Made by a program: the position numbers and the translations under genes | The notes under the pieces: generated by a model | What the model saw: the letters and a program-made list of their open reading frames with translations, nothing else | The model's database searches: none | Told to the model about the DNA's origin: nothing | DNA from: Alphaproteobacteria bacterium | GTDB taxonomy: Bacteria; Pseudomonadota; Alphaproteobacteria; Ferrovibrionales; Ferrovibrionaceae | Assembly: GCA_018336035.1 (NCBI GenBank) | Contig: JAGXRD010000033.1 | Span: 1-64,000, forward strand | Direction of reading: 5' to 3' | Length of the DNA stretch: 64,000 nucleotides | Shown here: positions 9,168 to 18,940 of the stretch, piece by piece | Position numbering within the stretch: position 1 is the stretch's first letter | Layout: each line of letters opens with the position of its first letter

Positions 9168-10958
9168 ATGACCGAGAAGAAAAACGACAAGAAAAAGCTG
9201 CGCAGCCGCGAATGGTTCGACAACCCGCATGATCCGGGCATGACCGCGCTGTATCTCGAACGCTACCTGAATTTCGGCCTCACGCTGGCCGAGTTGCGCG
9301 GTGGCAAGCCGATCATCGGCATCGCCCAGTCGGGCAGCGACCTGTCGCCCTGCAACCGCCATCACATGGATCTGGCGACGCGCATCCGCGACGGTATCCG
9401 CGATGCCGGCGGCATCCCGATGGAGTTTCCCACCCATCCGATCCAGGAAACCGGCAAGCGGCCCACCGCGGCGCTTGACCGCAACCTGCTCTACATGACG
9501 CTCGCTGAACTGCTCTATTCCTATCCGCTCGATGGCGTGGTGCTGACCACCGGCTGCGACAAGACCACGCCGGGCATGCTGATGGCGGCGGCCACCGTGG
9601 ATATCCCCGCCATCGTGCTGTCGGGCGGCCCGATGCTGGACGGCTGGTACAAGGGCATGCGTGCCGGTTCCGGCACGGTGGTCTGGTTCGCACGCCAGGA
9701 ACTGGCGGCCGGCCGCATAAACTACGACCAGTTCCTTGAAATGGTGGCATCGTCGGCGCCCAGCCCGGGCCACTGCAACACCATGGGCACGGCGCTGTCG
9801 ATGAACAGCATGGCCGAAGCGCTCGGCATGTCGCTGCCCGGCTGCGCCTCGATCCCGGCGCCGTATCGCGAACGCGCGCAGATGGCCTACGAGACCGGTC
9901 GCCGCGCCGTCGAGATCGTGCATGAAGATTTGCGCCCGTCGAAGATCATGACGCGCAAGGCCTTCGAGAATGCCATCGTCGCCGCCAGTGCGCTCGGCGC
10001 CTCCACCAACTGCCCGCCGCATCTGAATGCCATCGCGCGCCATATCGGCGTCGAGTTGGATGTGAAGGACTGGGACAAGGTGGGCTACGATATCCCGCTG
10101 CTGGTCAATCTGATGCCGGCTGGCGAATATCTCGGCGAAGGCTTCCATCATGCCGGCGGCGTGCCGGTGGTGATGCGCGAGCTGCTCGAAGCCGGTAAGC
10201 TGCATGCCGATGCGCTGACCGTGAACGGCAAGACGATGGGCGAGAATGTGAAGGCTGCGGTCTGCGAGGACCGCAACGTCATCAAGCCCTACAAGCAGCC
10301 GATGCTGCCGGAAGCCGGCTTTGCCGTGCTCTCGGGCACGCTGTTCGACTCTGCCGTGATGAAGACCTCGGTGGTGTCGCCTGAATTCCGCAAGAAGTAT
10401 CTCGAACGTCCTGGCGATCCGAATGCCTTCGAGGGCACTGCCATCGTCTTCGAGGGGCCGGAGGATTACCACGCACGCATCAACGATCCGAAGCTGCCGG
10501 TCGATGAGAACAGCATTCTCGTGATCCGTGGCACCGGGCCGATCGGTTATCCCGGCGCTGCTGAAGTGGTGAATATGCTGCCGCCCGACCGGCTGGTGAA
10601 GCAGGGCATCAACCTGCTGCCCTGTATCGGCGATGGCCGCCAGAGCGGTACGTCCGGCAGCCCGTCGATCCTCAATGCCTCGCCGGAATCGGCGGTCGGC
10701 GGCGGCCTCGCGCTGCTGCAGACCGGCGACAAGATCCGGATCGACCTGAACAAGCGCAGCGCCGATATCATGATTTCCGCCGAGGAGCTGGAAAAACGCC
10801 GCAAGGCCTGGGTGCCACCCAAGCTGGTCAACCAGACGCCGTGGCAGGAACTGCAGCGCAAGTACGTCGGACAATTGTCCACAGGCGGCTGCCTCGATTT
10901 CGCGACGGATTACCAGAAGATCGCCGAGACCTTCGGGGTTCCGCGACACAATCACTGA
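9168..10958 (+). CDS. IlvD/Edd-family sugar-acid dehydratase, XylD-like
   Basis: A 596-residue dehydratase with a full set of family features: [10 protein letters not shown] at the N-terminus, [26 protein letters not shown] and [11 protein letters not shown] supply the three iron-sulfur cysteines, and the C-terminus ends in VPRHNH. From memory it closely resembles Caulobacter XylD (D-xylonate dehydratase, 591 residues), including the starting motif and the final RHNH. It converts an aldonic acid to the 2-keto-3-deoxy acid. Followed by an ABC importer and by dgoK-dgoA, it could act on D-galactonate or D-fuconate as well as D-xylonate. A GAGGGAG site precedes the start. Confidence 0.85.
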   Translation: MTEKKNDKKKLRSREWFDNPHDPGMTALYLERYLNFGLTLAELRGGKPIIGIAQSGSDLSPCNRHHMDLATRIRDGIRDAGGIPMEFPTHPIQETGKRPTAALDRNLLYMTLAELLYSYPLDGVVLTTGCDKTTPGMLMAAATVDIPAIVLSGGPMLDGWYKGMRAGSGTVVWFARQELAAGRINYDQFLEMVASSAPSPGHCNTMGTALSMNSMAEALGMSLPGCASIPAPYRERAQMAYETGRRAVEIVHEDLRPSKIMTRKAFENAIVAASALGASTNCPPHLNAIARHIGVELDVKDWDKVGYDIPLLVNLMPAGEYLGEGFHHAGGVPVVMRELLEAGKLHADALTVNGKTMGENVKAAVCEDRNVIKPYKQPMLPEAGFAVLSGTLFDSAVMKTSVVSPEFRKKYLERPGDPNAFEGTAIVFEGPEDYHARINDPKLPVDENSILVIRGTGPIGYPGAAEVVNMLPPDRLVKQGINLLPCIGDGRQSGTSGSPSILNASPESAVGGGLALLQTGDKIRIDLNKRSADIMISAEELEKRRKAWVPPKLVNQTPWQELQRKYVGQLSTGGCLDFATDYQKIAETFGVPRHNH

Positions 10959-11035
10959 CGGCACGAAACCCGGCATAAACACCGCATAACTTGTGTGTCG
11001 TGCAGGGCTTGGCAGGGCGCGCCGGGCTGGCTAAA

Positions 11036-11047
11036 CTGATATATAAG
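11036..11047. promoter_or_regulatory. Palindromic operator, site 3 (CTGATATATAAG)
   Basis: This site has one mismatch from CTGATATATCAG and lies 80 bp upstream of the substrate-binding protein gene. It shares the preceding AA and the following AT with site 1. It would place the ABC transporter-dgoK-dgoA operon under the same control as the operon starting at 2607. Confidence 0.65.
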
Positions 11048-11127
11048 ATGCAACCGCCGGGGAGTTGGCGGGGCATTTAATGACATCCAGAACCCACAAC
11101 GGGTCTGTTCCAGGGAGGTACAAGAAG

Positions 11128-12498
11128 ATGCGTAAAGCATTGGGCCTGATTCTCGCGTCCACCGCAGTTGCCGGCGTCGCCGGTTTCGCCATGCCCGCCG
11201 CTGCCCAGCAGACGGTGACGGTGTGGTTCACCAAGGGCTTCTACGAGGCCGAAGACAAGGCGCTCTACGCCTTCATCGATCGCTTCGAGAAAAAGCATAA
11301 CGCCAAGGTGCAGCTCAGCCTGTTCAGCACCGAAGACATCATCACCAAGACGGTGAGCGCCGTTGAGGCGAAAACGCCGCCCGATGTCGGTTTCGGCACC
11401 ACCTACGATTTCCGCACCACTGGCAAATGGGCTTTCGACAACAAGATCGAGGACCTGACCGACATCATCACGCCGATGAAGGACCGCTTCCTGCCCGGCA
11501 CGCTGGAGACGGTCTATCTGCAGAATGGCACGGCCAAGAAGAAGGCCTATTACGCCATGCCGGTGCAGCAGCAGACGATCCATACCTTCTACTGGAAGGA
11601 CATGATCGAGGAAGCCGGTTTCAAGGCGTCTGACATTCCGACCGACTGGAAGGGCTACTGGTCCTTCTGGTGCGACAAGGTGCAGCCGGCGCTGCGTGCC
11701 AAGGGCAAGCGCGTCTATGGCGTCGGCCATCCCAGCTCGATTGCCGCCTCTGACACTTTCTACAGCTTCCTCACCTTCGTGAATGCCTACGATGCCTCGC
11801 CGGTCGACAAGGACGGCAAGCTGCTGGTGGACAATCCGAAGGTGAAGCAGGGCCTGGTCAACGCGCTGAAGGATTACACCGAGGTCAACCTGAAGGGTTG
11901 CACGCCGCCATCCTCGGTGACCTGGACCGACACCGACAACAACGTCAACTTCCACAACAAGACGACCGTGATGACGCATAACGCGACCATCTCGATCCCG
12001 TCGTCGCATCTGGACAATGCCAACAAGGGCGATGCCCAGGCCAAGAAGAACTACGATGAGCTGATCCAGACTGCCGGCTGGCCGAAAAAGCCCGATGGCG
12101 GCACGCTGCCCAACCTGGCCGCTGTGAAGACCGCCGTGGTCTTCGCCGATGCCAAGCAGAAGGTGCTGGGCAAGCAGTTCCTCGCCATGCTGCTGGAAGA
12201 CGAAAACCTCAATCCCTTCGTCGAAGGCGCGCTGGGCCGCTGGTTCACCGTGACCAAGGCGGGCGCCGATCGTCCGTTCTGGAAGGATGGCTCGGACCCG
12301 CATCGCAAGCAGGTCTATCAGCAGTTCATCACCGAAGGCACGATCCCCTTCCAGTTCGTCTATGACTACCACTTCACCACGATCAACGCCGAGAATGTCT
12401 GGGGCCGTGCCATTGCGCGCGTCGCCGGCGACAAGATTCCGGCGGAGCAGGCGGTCGATGAGATGATCGCCCGCATCAAGGTCCTGGTAGCTCAGTAA
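11128..12498 (+). CDS. Carbohydrate ABC transporter, periplasmic substrate-binding protein
   Basis: A 456-residue extracellular solute-binding protein of family 1 (MalE/UgpB type). The start at 11128 is preceded by AGGGAGGT at ideal distance. A signal peptide covers about residues 1-27 (hydrophobic LGLILASTAVAGVAGFA, cleavage near AAAQ). The mature part begins VTVWFTKGFYEAEDKAL, with the pattern of the family, and VEAKTPPDVGFG follows. It captures a sugar or sugar acid in the periplasm and hands it to the two permeases encoded directly downstream. The ligand cannot be read from the sequence; the catabolic neighbours suggest an aldose, aldonate or oligosaccharide. Confidence 0.9.
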   Translation: MRKALGLILASTAVAGVAGFAMPAAAQQTVTVWFTKGFYEAEDKALYAFIDRFEKKHNAKVQLSLFSTEDIITKTVSAVEAKTPPDVGFGTTYDFRTTGKWAFDNKIEDLTDIITPMKDRFLPGTLETVYLQNGTAKKKAYYAMPVQQQTIHTFYWKDMIEEAGFKASDIPTDWKGYWSFWCDKVQPALRAKGKRVYGVGHPSSIAASDTFYSFLTFVNAYDASPVDKDGKLLVDNPKVKQGLVNALKDYTEVNLKGCTPPSSVTWTDTDNNVNFHNKTTVMTHNATISIPSSHLDNANKGDAQAKKNYDELIQTAGWPKKPDGGTLPNLAAVKTAVVFADAKQKVLGKQFLAMLLEDENLNPFVEGALGRWFTVTKAGADRPFWKDGSDPHRKQVYQQFITEGTIPFQFVYDYHFTTINAENVWGRAIARVAGDKIPAEQAVDEMIARIKVLVAQ

Positions 12499-12524
12499 GC
12501 ACAGCGTAAAGGGAGGGCGCGACA

Positions 12525-13400
12525 ATGGTGTCACTCGCGCAGGACGTCGCGCCCTCCAGCCGCTCCGGCCGCCTGTCGGCCGAAGCGACCTGGGGGCTCA
12601 TTATGCTGCTCCCGTATATCGCGATTTTTCTGACCTTCGTGCTGTATCCGGTCGGCTATGGCCTCTATCTCGGCACCGAGGTGAAGGCCTATCAGCGCAT
12701 CTTCGACGATCCGATCTTCCTGCGCACGCTGGCCAACACCGTGATCTTCTTAGGCTTGGCGGTGAATCTCAAACTGATGCTGGCGCTGCTGCTGTCCGGC
12801 TTCTTCGTACATGAACGGCGCTGGATCCGCTGGCTCAGCTTCATCTTCATCCTGCCCTGGGCGATACCCTCGATTCCCACCATCCTGTCCTTCCGCTGGA
12901 TGCTGAATGCGGAATGGGGCATGATCAATTCGCTGATCTTCCAGTTCACCTTCCAGGATGGTCCGGGCTGGCTGCTCGATCGCGTCTATGGCCTGGGCTC
13001 GATCATCACCATCCATATCTGGAAATATCTGCCCTTCTGGACACTGATCCTGGTCGCCGCGCGGCTGACCATCTCGAAGGATCTGTATGAGTCGGCCGAT
13101 GTCGACGGCGCCAGCGGGCTGCAGAAATTCCTCTACATCACCTTCCCCGGCGTGCGGAACATGTACATCACGTCGACCTTGCTCTCGACGATCTGGACCC
13201 TGGGCGACTTCAACTCGATCTACCTGCTCACCGGCGGCGGCCCGGCCGATTCGACGCAGGTGCTGGCCACGTTGGGCATCCGCTATGCCTTCGGCATGAG
13301 CGAGGTGCGCGCCGGCGTCGCCACCATCATCGTGGCCTTGCCCTTCATGGTGCCGATTGTCGTGCTGATGGTGAAGCGTCTGCGTGGAGAAGACCGATGA
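12525..13400 (+). CDS. Carbohydrate ABC transporter permease, MalF/UgpA type
   Basis: A 291-residue inner-membrane permease with about six transmembrane helices (first at residues 23-43). The EAA loop that contacts the ATPase is visible as ESADVDGASGLQKFLYITFPG. A GGGAGGG site precedes the start, 26 bp after the binding-protein gene. The stop overlaps the start of the second permease by 4 bp (ATGA), which indicates coupled translation. It forms the channel together with the MalG-type partner. Confidence 0.92.
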   Translation: MVSLAQDVAPSSRSGRLSAEATWGLIMLLPYIAIFLTFVLYPVGYGLYLGTEVKAYQRIFDDPIFLRTLANTVIFLGLAVNLKLMLALLLSGFFVHERRWIRWLSFIFILPWAIPSIPTILSFRWMLNAEWGMINSLIFQFTFQDGPGWLLDRVYGLGSIITIHIWKYLPFWTLILVAARLTISKDLYESADVDGASGLQKFLYITFPGVRNMYITSTLLSTIWTLGDFNSIYLLTGGGPADSTQVLATLGIRYAFGMSEVRAGVATIIVALPFMVPIVVLMVKRLRGEDR

Positions 13401-14239
13401 GCCCGCGCAAGGCATTTGACGAAGCCCGGCTCATGCTGGTCGGGCTGCTGATCCTGATCTGGACCCTCATCCCGATCTACCATCTGTTCGTCATGTCGAT
13501 CACGCCGCAGGCCGAGGCCTTCGCCGGTGCGGTCTGGCCCAAAACGCCGACGCTCGACAACTACACGACCGTGCTGACCCAGGGGCATTACTTCCTCGGC
13601 CATTTCTGGCTGCAGCTGTTCAATTCCGCCATGGTGGCGGTGGCGGTCGCGGTGCTGACGCTGGTCATCGGCACCTGCGCCAGTTTCGCGATCAGTCGCC
13701 TGCGCGTGCGGATCGGCGAGACCGTGTCGAACCTCGCGCTGCTGACCTACCTGATCCCGGCCGCCTTCCTGGCGATCCCGATGTACGCCACGATGGGGCA
13801 ATACGGCCTGCTCGGCAGCCGCTGGTCGCTGATCCTCACCATGGTCACCTTTGCCAGCCCCTATGCGATCTGGATGCTGCGGCAATATGCCGACAAGCTG
13901 CCCTATGAGTTGGACGAGGCCGCGCGCATCGATGGCGCCAGCCCGATCCAGATTTTCTGGCTGATCTACCTGCCGCTGATGATGCCCTCGATGGTGGCGA
14001 TCGGCACCTATGCTTTGCTGCTGGCCTGGAACGAGTATCTCTACGCTTTCCTGCTGCTGTCGTCGGATACGGAAATCACCCTGGCGGTGGCGCTCGGCCA
14101 TTTCCTCAGCACCGACGACGCGCCGTGGAACCTGCTGATGGCGACCGGGATCATCTATGCCCTGCCGCCGGCGGCGATCTATTACGCCTTCCGCCGCTAC
14201 ATGGTGGCCGGCCTCACCGCGGGGGCGGTGAAGTCGTAA
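13397..14239 (+). CDS. Carbohydrate ABC transporter permease, MalG/UgpE type
   Basis: A 280-residue permease with six predicted helices. The EAA loop is DEAARIDGASPIQIFWLIYLPL. Family members of this type contribute the second half of the membrane channel. It overlaps the first permease by 4 bp and is followed after 40 bp by the ATPase gene, completing a standard carbohydrate uptake system of the CUT1 class. Confidence 0.92.
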   Translation: MSPRKAFDEARLMLVGLLILIWTLIPIYHLFVMSITPQAEAFAGAVWPKTPTLDNYTTVLTQGHYFLGHFWLQLFNSAMVAVAVAVLTLVIGTCASFAISRLRVRIGETVSNLALLTYLIPAAFLAIPMYATMGQYGLLGSRWSLILTMVTFASPYAIWMLRQYADKLPYELDEAARIDGASPIQIFWLIYLPLMMPSMVAIGTYALLLAWNEYLYAFLLLSSDTEITLAVALGHFLSTDDAPWNLLMATGIIYALPPAAIYYAFRRYMVAGLTAGAVKS

Positions 14240-14279
14240 ACGTCAGTACGAGACAAGAAAAAGAGTCAGGGAGTTTGCA

Positions 14280-15353
14280 ATGGCGAGTGTGAGCGTTGAG
14301 GCGGTGCGTAAGCGCTATGGCGCCCTGGAAGTGATTCACGGCATCGATATCCAGATTCCCGATGGCGAATTCGTCGTGCTGGTCGGGCCGTCCGGCTGCG
14401 GCAAATCCACCCTGCTGCGCATGATCGCCGGGCTGGAGGAGATTTCCGGCGGCGTGATCCGCATCGGCGACAAGGTGGTGAACGAGGTGCCGTCCAAGGA
14501 CCGCGACATCGCCATGGTGTTCCAGAATTACGCGCTCTATCCGCATATGACGGTGCGCGAGAATATGGGCTTTTCGCTGAAGCTGCGCAAAGCCGAGCGC
14601 GGCGTGATCGCCGAGCGCGTCAAGAAGGCCTCGCAGATTCTCGGCCTCGATCCCTATCTCGAGCGCTATCCGAAGCAGCTGTCGGGCGGTCAGCGCCAGC
14701 GCGTCGCCATGGGCCGCGCCATCGTGCGCAATCCTCAGGTCTTCCTGTTCGACGAGCCGTTGTCGAATCTCGACGCCAAGCTGCGCGTGCAGATGCGCAC
14801 CGAGATCAAGGCTTTGCACCAGCAGCTCAAGACCACCTCGATCTATGTCACGCATGACCAGATCGAGGCGATGACCATGGCCGACCGCATCGTGGTGATG
14901 CATGACGGCATCGTCGAGCAGATCGGCTCGCCGCTCGAACTCTACGAACGGCCAAACAATCTGTTCGTGGCCGGTTTCATCGGTTCGCCGGCCATCAACC
15001 TGATCAAGGGCACACTGCGCCGCGACGGTGGCCGCAACTGGGTGGCGACCGAGGCCGGCATCGATCTGCCGCTCAACGGGAATGCGAGCGGCCAGGACGG
15101 CCAGCCGGTCGTTTACGGTATCCGGCCCGAACATCTGGTGCCCGCGGACAACGGCGGTCTGCCGGTCACGGTGAGCGTGGTGGAACCGACCGGTGCCAGC
15201 ACCTTCGTCTATGCCGATCTCAGCGGCGCGCAGATCTGCGGCGTGTTTGCCGAGCATCCCGGCGTCAATCCCGGCAGCCGCATGACCATGATGCCGCGGC
15301 TCGATCGCGTGCATCTGTTCGATGCCGGTTCGGGGCAGCGTCTGGCCGGCTAG
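14280..15353 (+). CDS. Carbohydrate ABC transporter ATPase, UgpC/MalK type
   Basis: A 357-residue ATPase. Walker A is GPSGCGKST (about residues 38-46), the ABC signature is LSGGQRQR, Walker B is VFLFDEP, followed by the D-loop SNLDAKLR and the switch His in YVTHDQ. The C-terminal third is the TOBE-type regulatory domain of MalK/UgpC proteins. It drives uptake through the two upstream permeases from the cytoplasmic side. The stop is 3 bp before the next start, so dgoK is in the same transcript. Confidence 0.93.
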   Translation: MASVSVEAVRKRYGALEVIHGIDIQIPDGEFVVLVGPSGCGKSTLLRMIAGLEEISGGVIRIGDKVVNEVPSKDRDIAMVFQNYALYPHMTVRENMGFSLKLRKAERGVIAERVKKASQILGLDPYLERYPKQLSGGQRQRVAMGRAIVRNPQVFLFDEPLSNLDAKLRVQMRTEIKALHQQLKTTSIYVTHDQIEAMTMADRIVVMHDGIVEQIGSPLELYERPNNLFVAGFIGSPAINLIKGTLRRDGGRNWVATEAGIDLPLNGNASGQDGQPVVYGIRPEHLVPADNGGLPVTVSVVEPTGASTFVYADLSGAQICGVFAEHPGVNPGSRMTMMPRLDRVHLFDAGSGQRLAG

Positions 15354-15356
15354 AGA

Positions 15357-16253
15357 ATGATCGGGATTGATTGGGGCAGCAGTGGCTTCCGCGCCTATCG
15401 CCTGTCTGACGATGGCAGCATCCGCGAGCGCCGCACGGCTGCGTCGGGCATCGCCAGCCTGACACCGACGGATTATGCCGCCGTGCTGCAGCAGCAGATC
15501 GGCGACTGGCTGCACGACGAACCCGCAACACCCGTGCTGCTCTGCGGCATGGTCGGCAGTCGCCAGGGCTGGCGCGAAGCTGCCTATGCGGAATGTCCGG
15601 CCGGCATGGCCGAGCTGGTGGCGCAACTTTGTCCTGTCGATCTCGGTGGCGGCCGCCGTGCCTATATCGTGCCCGGCCTGTCCTGCCGCGGCGCGGATGG
15701 CAATCCCGATGTGATGCGCGGCGAGGAGACGCAGATTTTTGGTCTCGATCTCCCTGCCGAGGCCACGCTCTGCATGCCGGGCACGCATTCCAAGCATGTG
15801 CAGGTCCGCGATGGCCGGATCGCAAGTTTTGCCACGGCGATGACCGGCGAGGTGTTCAGCCTGCTGAAAAGCCATGGCCTGATCGCCGCCATGCTGGCGC
15901 CGGCCGATTCAAAGCCGGAGGAACTGGATACCGCCGCGTTCGAAAGCGGCCTCGCGCTGTCCGGCCAGCCAGGCGGGTTGCTGCATCACATTTTCAGTGT
16001 GCGGACGCGAAGGCTGTTCAATGAGCTTTCCGCCGAGGCTGCGGCGCACTATCTTTCAGGTATCCTGATCGGCCATGAATTGCGGGCGACCGCCTGGGCC
16101 GGACAGGTCGTCATCGTCGGAACCGGCGTGCTGGCGATGCGTTACCGGAAGGCTTTCGCCTTCCTCGGCATGGATGCCGATGTGGCGCCGGAAGATGCCG
16201 CGGCCACCGGGCTTTATCGCCTGGGGCAGCTCGCGGCGAGGAGGACGCCATGA
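15357..16253 (+). CDS. dgoK: 2-dehydro-3-deoxygalactonokinase
   Basis: A 298-residue kinase of the DgoK family. The N-terminus MIGIDWGSSGFRAYRL is the ATP-binding phosphate-1 motif of this ASKHA-fold family, and LCGMVGSRQGWREA, the MRGEETQIFG stretch and MPGTHSKHV are characteristic. It phosphorylates 2-keto-3-deoxygalactonate at C6. The start is only 3 bp after the ATPase stop and the end overlaps the aldolase gene by 4 bp, so transport, phosphorylation and cleavage are coexpressed. Confidence 0.9.
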   Translation: MIGIDWGSSGFRAYRLSDDGSIRERRTAASGIASLTPTDYAAVLQQQIGDWLHDEPATPVLLCGMVGSRQGWREAAYAECPAGMAELVAQLCPVDLGGGRRAYIVPGLSCRGADGNPDVMRGEETQIFGLDLPAEATLCMPGTHSKHVQVRDGRIASFATAMTGEVFSLLKSHGLIAAMLAPADSKPEELDTAAFESGLALSGQPGGLLHHIFSVRTRRLFNELSAEAAAHYLSGILIGHELRATAWAGQVVIVGTGVLAMRYRKAFAFLGMDADVAPEDAAATGLYRLGQLAARRTP

Positions 16254-16900
16254 AGGACCATAACACGAAGGACCTGGCCGCCTGGCTGCAGGCGAGTCCT
16301 GCCATCGCCATTCTGCGCGGCGTAAAGCCCGAGGAAGTGGTGGAGATCGGCGCTGCGCTGATCGAGACCGGCATCCGCATTATCGAAGTGCCGCTCAACT
16401 CGCCCGATCCGCTGGTCAGCATCAGTAATCTGGCCAAGCATTTCGGCGACAGGGCGCTGGTCGGTGCCGGCACCGTGGTCGACTGCACCATGGTCAAACG
16501 CATCGCGCAGGCCGGCGGGCGGCTCACCGTTTCGCCGCATGCCTGCCGCGACGTCGTGCAGAAAGCCAAGGTGCTCGATATGTATGCCGTGCCGGGCTTC
16601 TTCACGCCCACGGAAGCCTTTGACATGATCGAGGCCGGCGCCGACGGGCTGAAACTCTTCCCGGCCGAAGCGGCGTCGCCCGCGGTGCTGAAAAGCCTGC
16701 GTGCCGTACTGCCGCGCACCACGCCGGTGATCCCGGTCGGCAGCCTCAATGCCGACAACATGGATGGCTGGCTCGAAGCTGGTGCGGCCGGTTTCGGCTT
16801 CGGCGGTGCGCTCTACAAGCCGGGCTTCACGGCGCAGAAGGTCGCCAAGCGCGCTCGTGCCATCATGCGGATGATCCAGCCGGCCCAGGCGGCGGAATAG
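16250..16900 (+). CDS. dgoA: 2-dehydro-3-deoxy-6-phosphogalactonate aldolase
   Basis: A 216-residue class I aldolase of the KDPG/KDPGal family. Glu46 (in RIIEVPLNSP) and the Schiff-base Lys135 (in DGLKLFPAE) are present, and the VPLNSP sequence is typical of the galactonate type rather than Eda. It cleaves the phosphorylated keto-acid to pyruvate and glyceraldehyde 3-phosphate. It is the last gene of the operon; the next gene is convergent after 14 bp and no clear terminator hairpin separates them. Confidence 0.88.
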   Translation: MKDHNTKDLAAWLQASPAIAILRGVKPEEVVEIGAALIETGIRIIEVPLNSPDPLVSISNLAKHFGDRALVGAGTVVDCTMVKRIAQAGGRLTVSPHACRDVVQKAKVLDMYAVPGFFTPTEAFDMIEAGADGLKLFPAEAASPAVLKSLRAVLPRTTPVIPVGSLNADNMDGWLEAGAAGFGFGGALYKPGFTAQKVAKRARAIMRMIQPAQAAE

Positions 16901-16914
16901 CGGCGGCGGAGTAA

Positions 16915-18012
16915 CTAGAGGAACTTCGCGGCGATATCGGTGGTCGAGGCCTTGCCAACGCTGTCGTAATGCTTGCGCAGGAAGGTCACGCCCTGGCGCC
17001 GGCCGAGCGCATAGAGTTTCTGCAGGAAGCTCCAGTTCACATCGTATTTGCTGTTCGCGCCATAGGCGGCGAGCTGCTCTTCGGCATCTATGGTGTGGAT
17101 CAGCATATGTTTCAGGCGGCCGCCATCGTCGAAGCCGGATTCGACCAGCCGGGTGACGAAGTTGATCGCGCGCATTTCCCGCACCAGGCTGGAATTGAAG
17201 CTCAGCGTATTGGCGCGGTCGAGGATGGCCTGCGGCGTTTTTGGCACGCCGGGAATCCTCATCGGATTGATCTGCACGATCAGCACGTCACGGCAGTCGC
17301 AGTTGTAGATAATCGGGAAGATCGGCGGATTGCCCATGAAGCCGCCATCCCAGTAAAAGCTCTCGCCGATCTGCACCGCCTGGAACAACTGCGGCAGGCA
17401 GGCCGAGGCGAGCAGGGCATCGATGCTCAGCTCCTGGTTCTGGAACACCTTGATCTTGCCTTCCAGCACATCGGTGGCGCAGACGAACAGCTTCAGCGAG
17501 ATGCAGTCATGCAGGCTGTCGCAGTCGATGGTCTTTTCCAGGATGTCGCGCAGCGGATTTTCACTGCCTGACCAAGTCTGGTAGGGCGAGGCCAGCTTGG
17601 TGGTCAGTTCCATCAGATGGTAGCTCGGCGAAAAATCGATCCCGCCGATCTTGAACCACTGGTCCAGCAGGGTGGGGCGGAACGGCGACAGCGCAGCCGC
17701 ATCGGCCACGCGTTTCCAGAAGTCGCGCAACACGGCGCGCGCCATCTCCGGGCCGCCCTTGTGCAGCCCATAGGCCAGCACGGCGGCATTCATCGCGCCG
17801 GCAGACGTCCCGCTGATGCCTTCGATCTCGAAACAGTCTTCTTCCAGCAGGCGGTCCAGCACGCCCCAGGTGAAAGCGCCATGGGTGCCGCCGCCCTGCA
17901 GGGCCAGATTGATCGGTTTGCGCTTTCGCAATCGCCGTTTGGCCGTCAGCTTCGCCACGGGCTTTTTGATAGCCTTGGCGACAGCCTTTTTAATTTTGCT
18001 CCGTACCGGCAT
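16915..18012 (-). CDS. Patatin-like phospholipase family protein
   Basis: A 365-residue protein. The patatin fold is shown by NLALQGGGTHGAFTWGVL (oxyanion hole), the nucleophile elbow GTSAG, and the DGG sequence in WDGGFMGNPP that carries the catalytic Asp. The N-terminal 35 residues are very basic (many Lys-Lys pairs) and may bind membranes or nucleic acid. The start at 18012 is chosen because it leaves 34 bp to the divergent methyltransferase gene; no clear ribosome binding site is seen, and an in-frame start lies at 18084. Family members are acyl hydrolases. Bacterial homologues of this size are often next to polyhydroxybutyrate or lipid genes, but none are adjacent. Confidence 0.85.
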   Translation of the reverse strand: MPVRSKIKKAVAKAIKKPVAKLTAKRRLRKRKPINLALQGGGTHGAFTWGVLDRLLEEDCFEIEGISGTSAGAMNAAVLAYGLHKGGPEMARAVLRDFWKRVADAAALSPFRPTLLDQWFKIGGIDFSPSYHLMELTTKLASPYQTWSGSENPLRDILEKTIDCDSLHDCISLKLFVCATDVLEGKIKVFQNQELSIDALLASACLPQLFQAVQIGESFYWDGGFMGNPPIFPIIYNCDCRDVLIVQINPMRIPGVPKTPQAILDRANTLSFNSSLVREMRAINFVTRLVESGFDDGGRLKHMLIHTIDAEEQLAAYGANSKYDVNWSFLQKLYALGRRQGVTFLRKHYDSVGKASTTDIAAKFL

Positions 18013-18046
18013 GGCGAGGTGCGATGGCCCGTGGCAGAATGCAGCG

Positions 18047-18940
18047 ATGAGCGACACTATGCAGGTCTTCGATCGCGCCGCCAAGCGGCGTCAGCGTCAG
18101 CGTGTCGCCGCGAAGGCCGGCGATTACGACTTCCTGCGGGCCGCGGTGGCCGAACGGCTGCTGGATAGGCTGGACGATATCCGCCGCAGCTTTCCGCTGG
18201 CGCTGGTGCAGGGCTGTGATGCCGCCTGGCTGCAGGCGCATCTGGGCCAGCGCGGTCAGATCGAACGGATCGTGTCGATGGATTCCGTCACTGGCGGCGG
18301 TCTGCATGCTATCGGCGACGAGGAATTCCTGCCTTTCGCCGAGGGGAAATTCGATCTCGTCATCGCGCTGCTCAACCTGCACTGGGTGAACGACCTGCCC
18401 GGCGCGCTGATCCAGATTCGCCGCGTGCTGAAACCCGATGGCCTGTTTCTCGGCGCCATGCTGGGCGGTTCCACGCTCAGCGAGATGCGGCAATGCTGGC
18501 TGGCGGCCGAAGCCGAAATCGAAGGCGGCGCCAGTCCGCGCATCTCGCCGATGGCGGAAACGCTGGATGGCGCGGCGCTTCTTCAACGTGCAGGATTTGC
18601 ATTGCCGGTGGCCGACAGCGAGATCATTCCGGTCACTTATGGCGATGCCTTCAGCCTGATGCGTGATCTGCGTGGCATGGGCGAGACCAACGCCGTGCTG
18701 GCCCGACGGAAAGGTTTCACCCGCCGCGCGACCTTGCTGCGCATGGTCGAACTCTATCAGCAGCGCTTTGCCGGACCGGATGGCCGCATCCCGGCCACCT
18801 TCGAGATGATCTCGCTGACTGGCTGGTCGCCGCATGAAAGCCAGCAGAAGCCGTTGCGGCCGGGGCAGGCGACGCGCAGCCTGGCCGATGCGCTGGGCAC
18901 GGTGGCGCATCCGATCGGCGGGCCGCTCAAACCCAACTAA
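18047..18940 (+). CDS. SAM-dependent methyltransferase, BioC/NDUFAF5-like
   Basis: A 297-residue protein starting at the ATG on 18047. It begins QVFDRAAKRRQRQRVA, typical of the NDUFAF5-like proteins of alphaproteobacteria, and has the class I methyltransferase core: LVQGCDAAWL, then FAEGKFDLVIALLNLHWVNDLPGAL as motif post-I, and LKPDGLFLGAMLGG. In mitochondria NDUFAF5 hydroxylates an arginine of complex I, and BioC methylates malonyl-ACP; either role is only inferred. The canonical glycine-rich motif I is altered (VQGCD). It is divergent from the patatin gene. Confidence 0.75.
   Translation: MSDTMQVFDRAAKRRQRQRVAAKAGDYDFLRAAVAERLLDRLDDIRRSFPLALVQGCDAAWLQAHLGQRGQIERIVSMDSVTGGGLHAIGDEEFLPFAEGKFDLVIALLNLHWVNDLPGALIQIRRVLKPDGLFLGAMLGGSTLSEMRQCWLAAEAEIEGGASPRISPMAETLDGAALLQRAGFALPVADSEIIPVTYGDAFSLMRDLRGMGETNAVLARRKGFTRRATLLRMVELYQQRFAGPDGRIPATFEMISLTGWSPHESQQKPLRPGQATRSLADALGTVAHPIGGPLKPN

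Noticed and set aside
8982-10982. Long minus-strand frame opposite the XylD-like gene
   Set aside because: The XylD-like frame has all iron-sulfur and family motifs; the opposite frame is a composition artefact.
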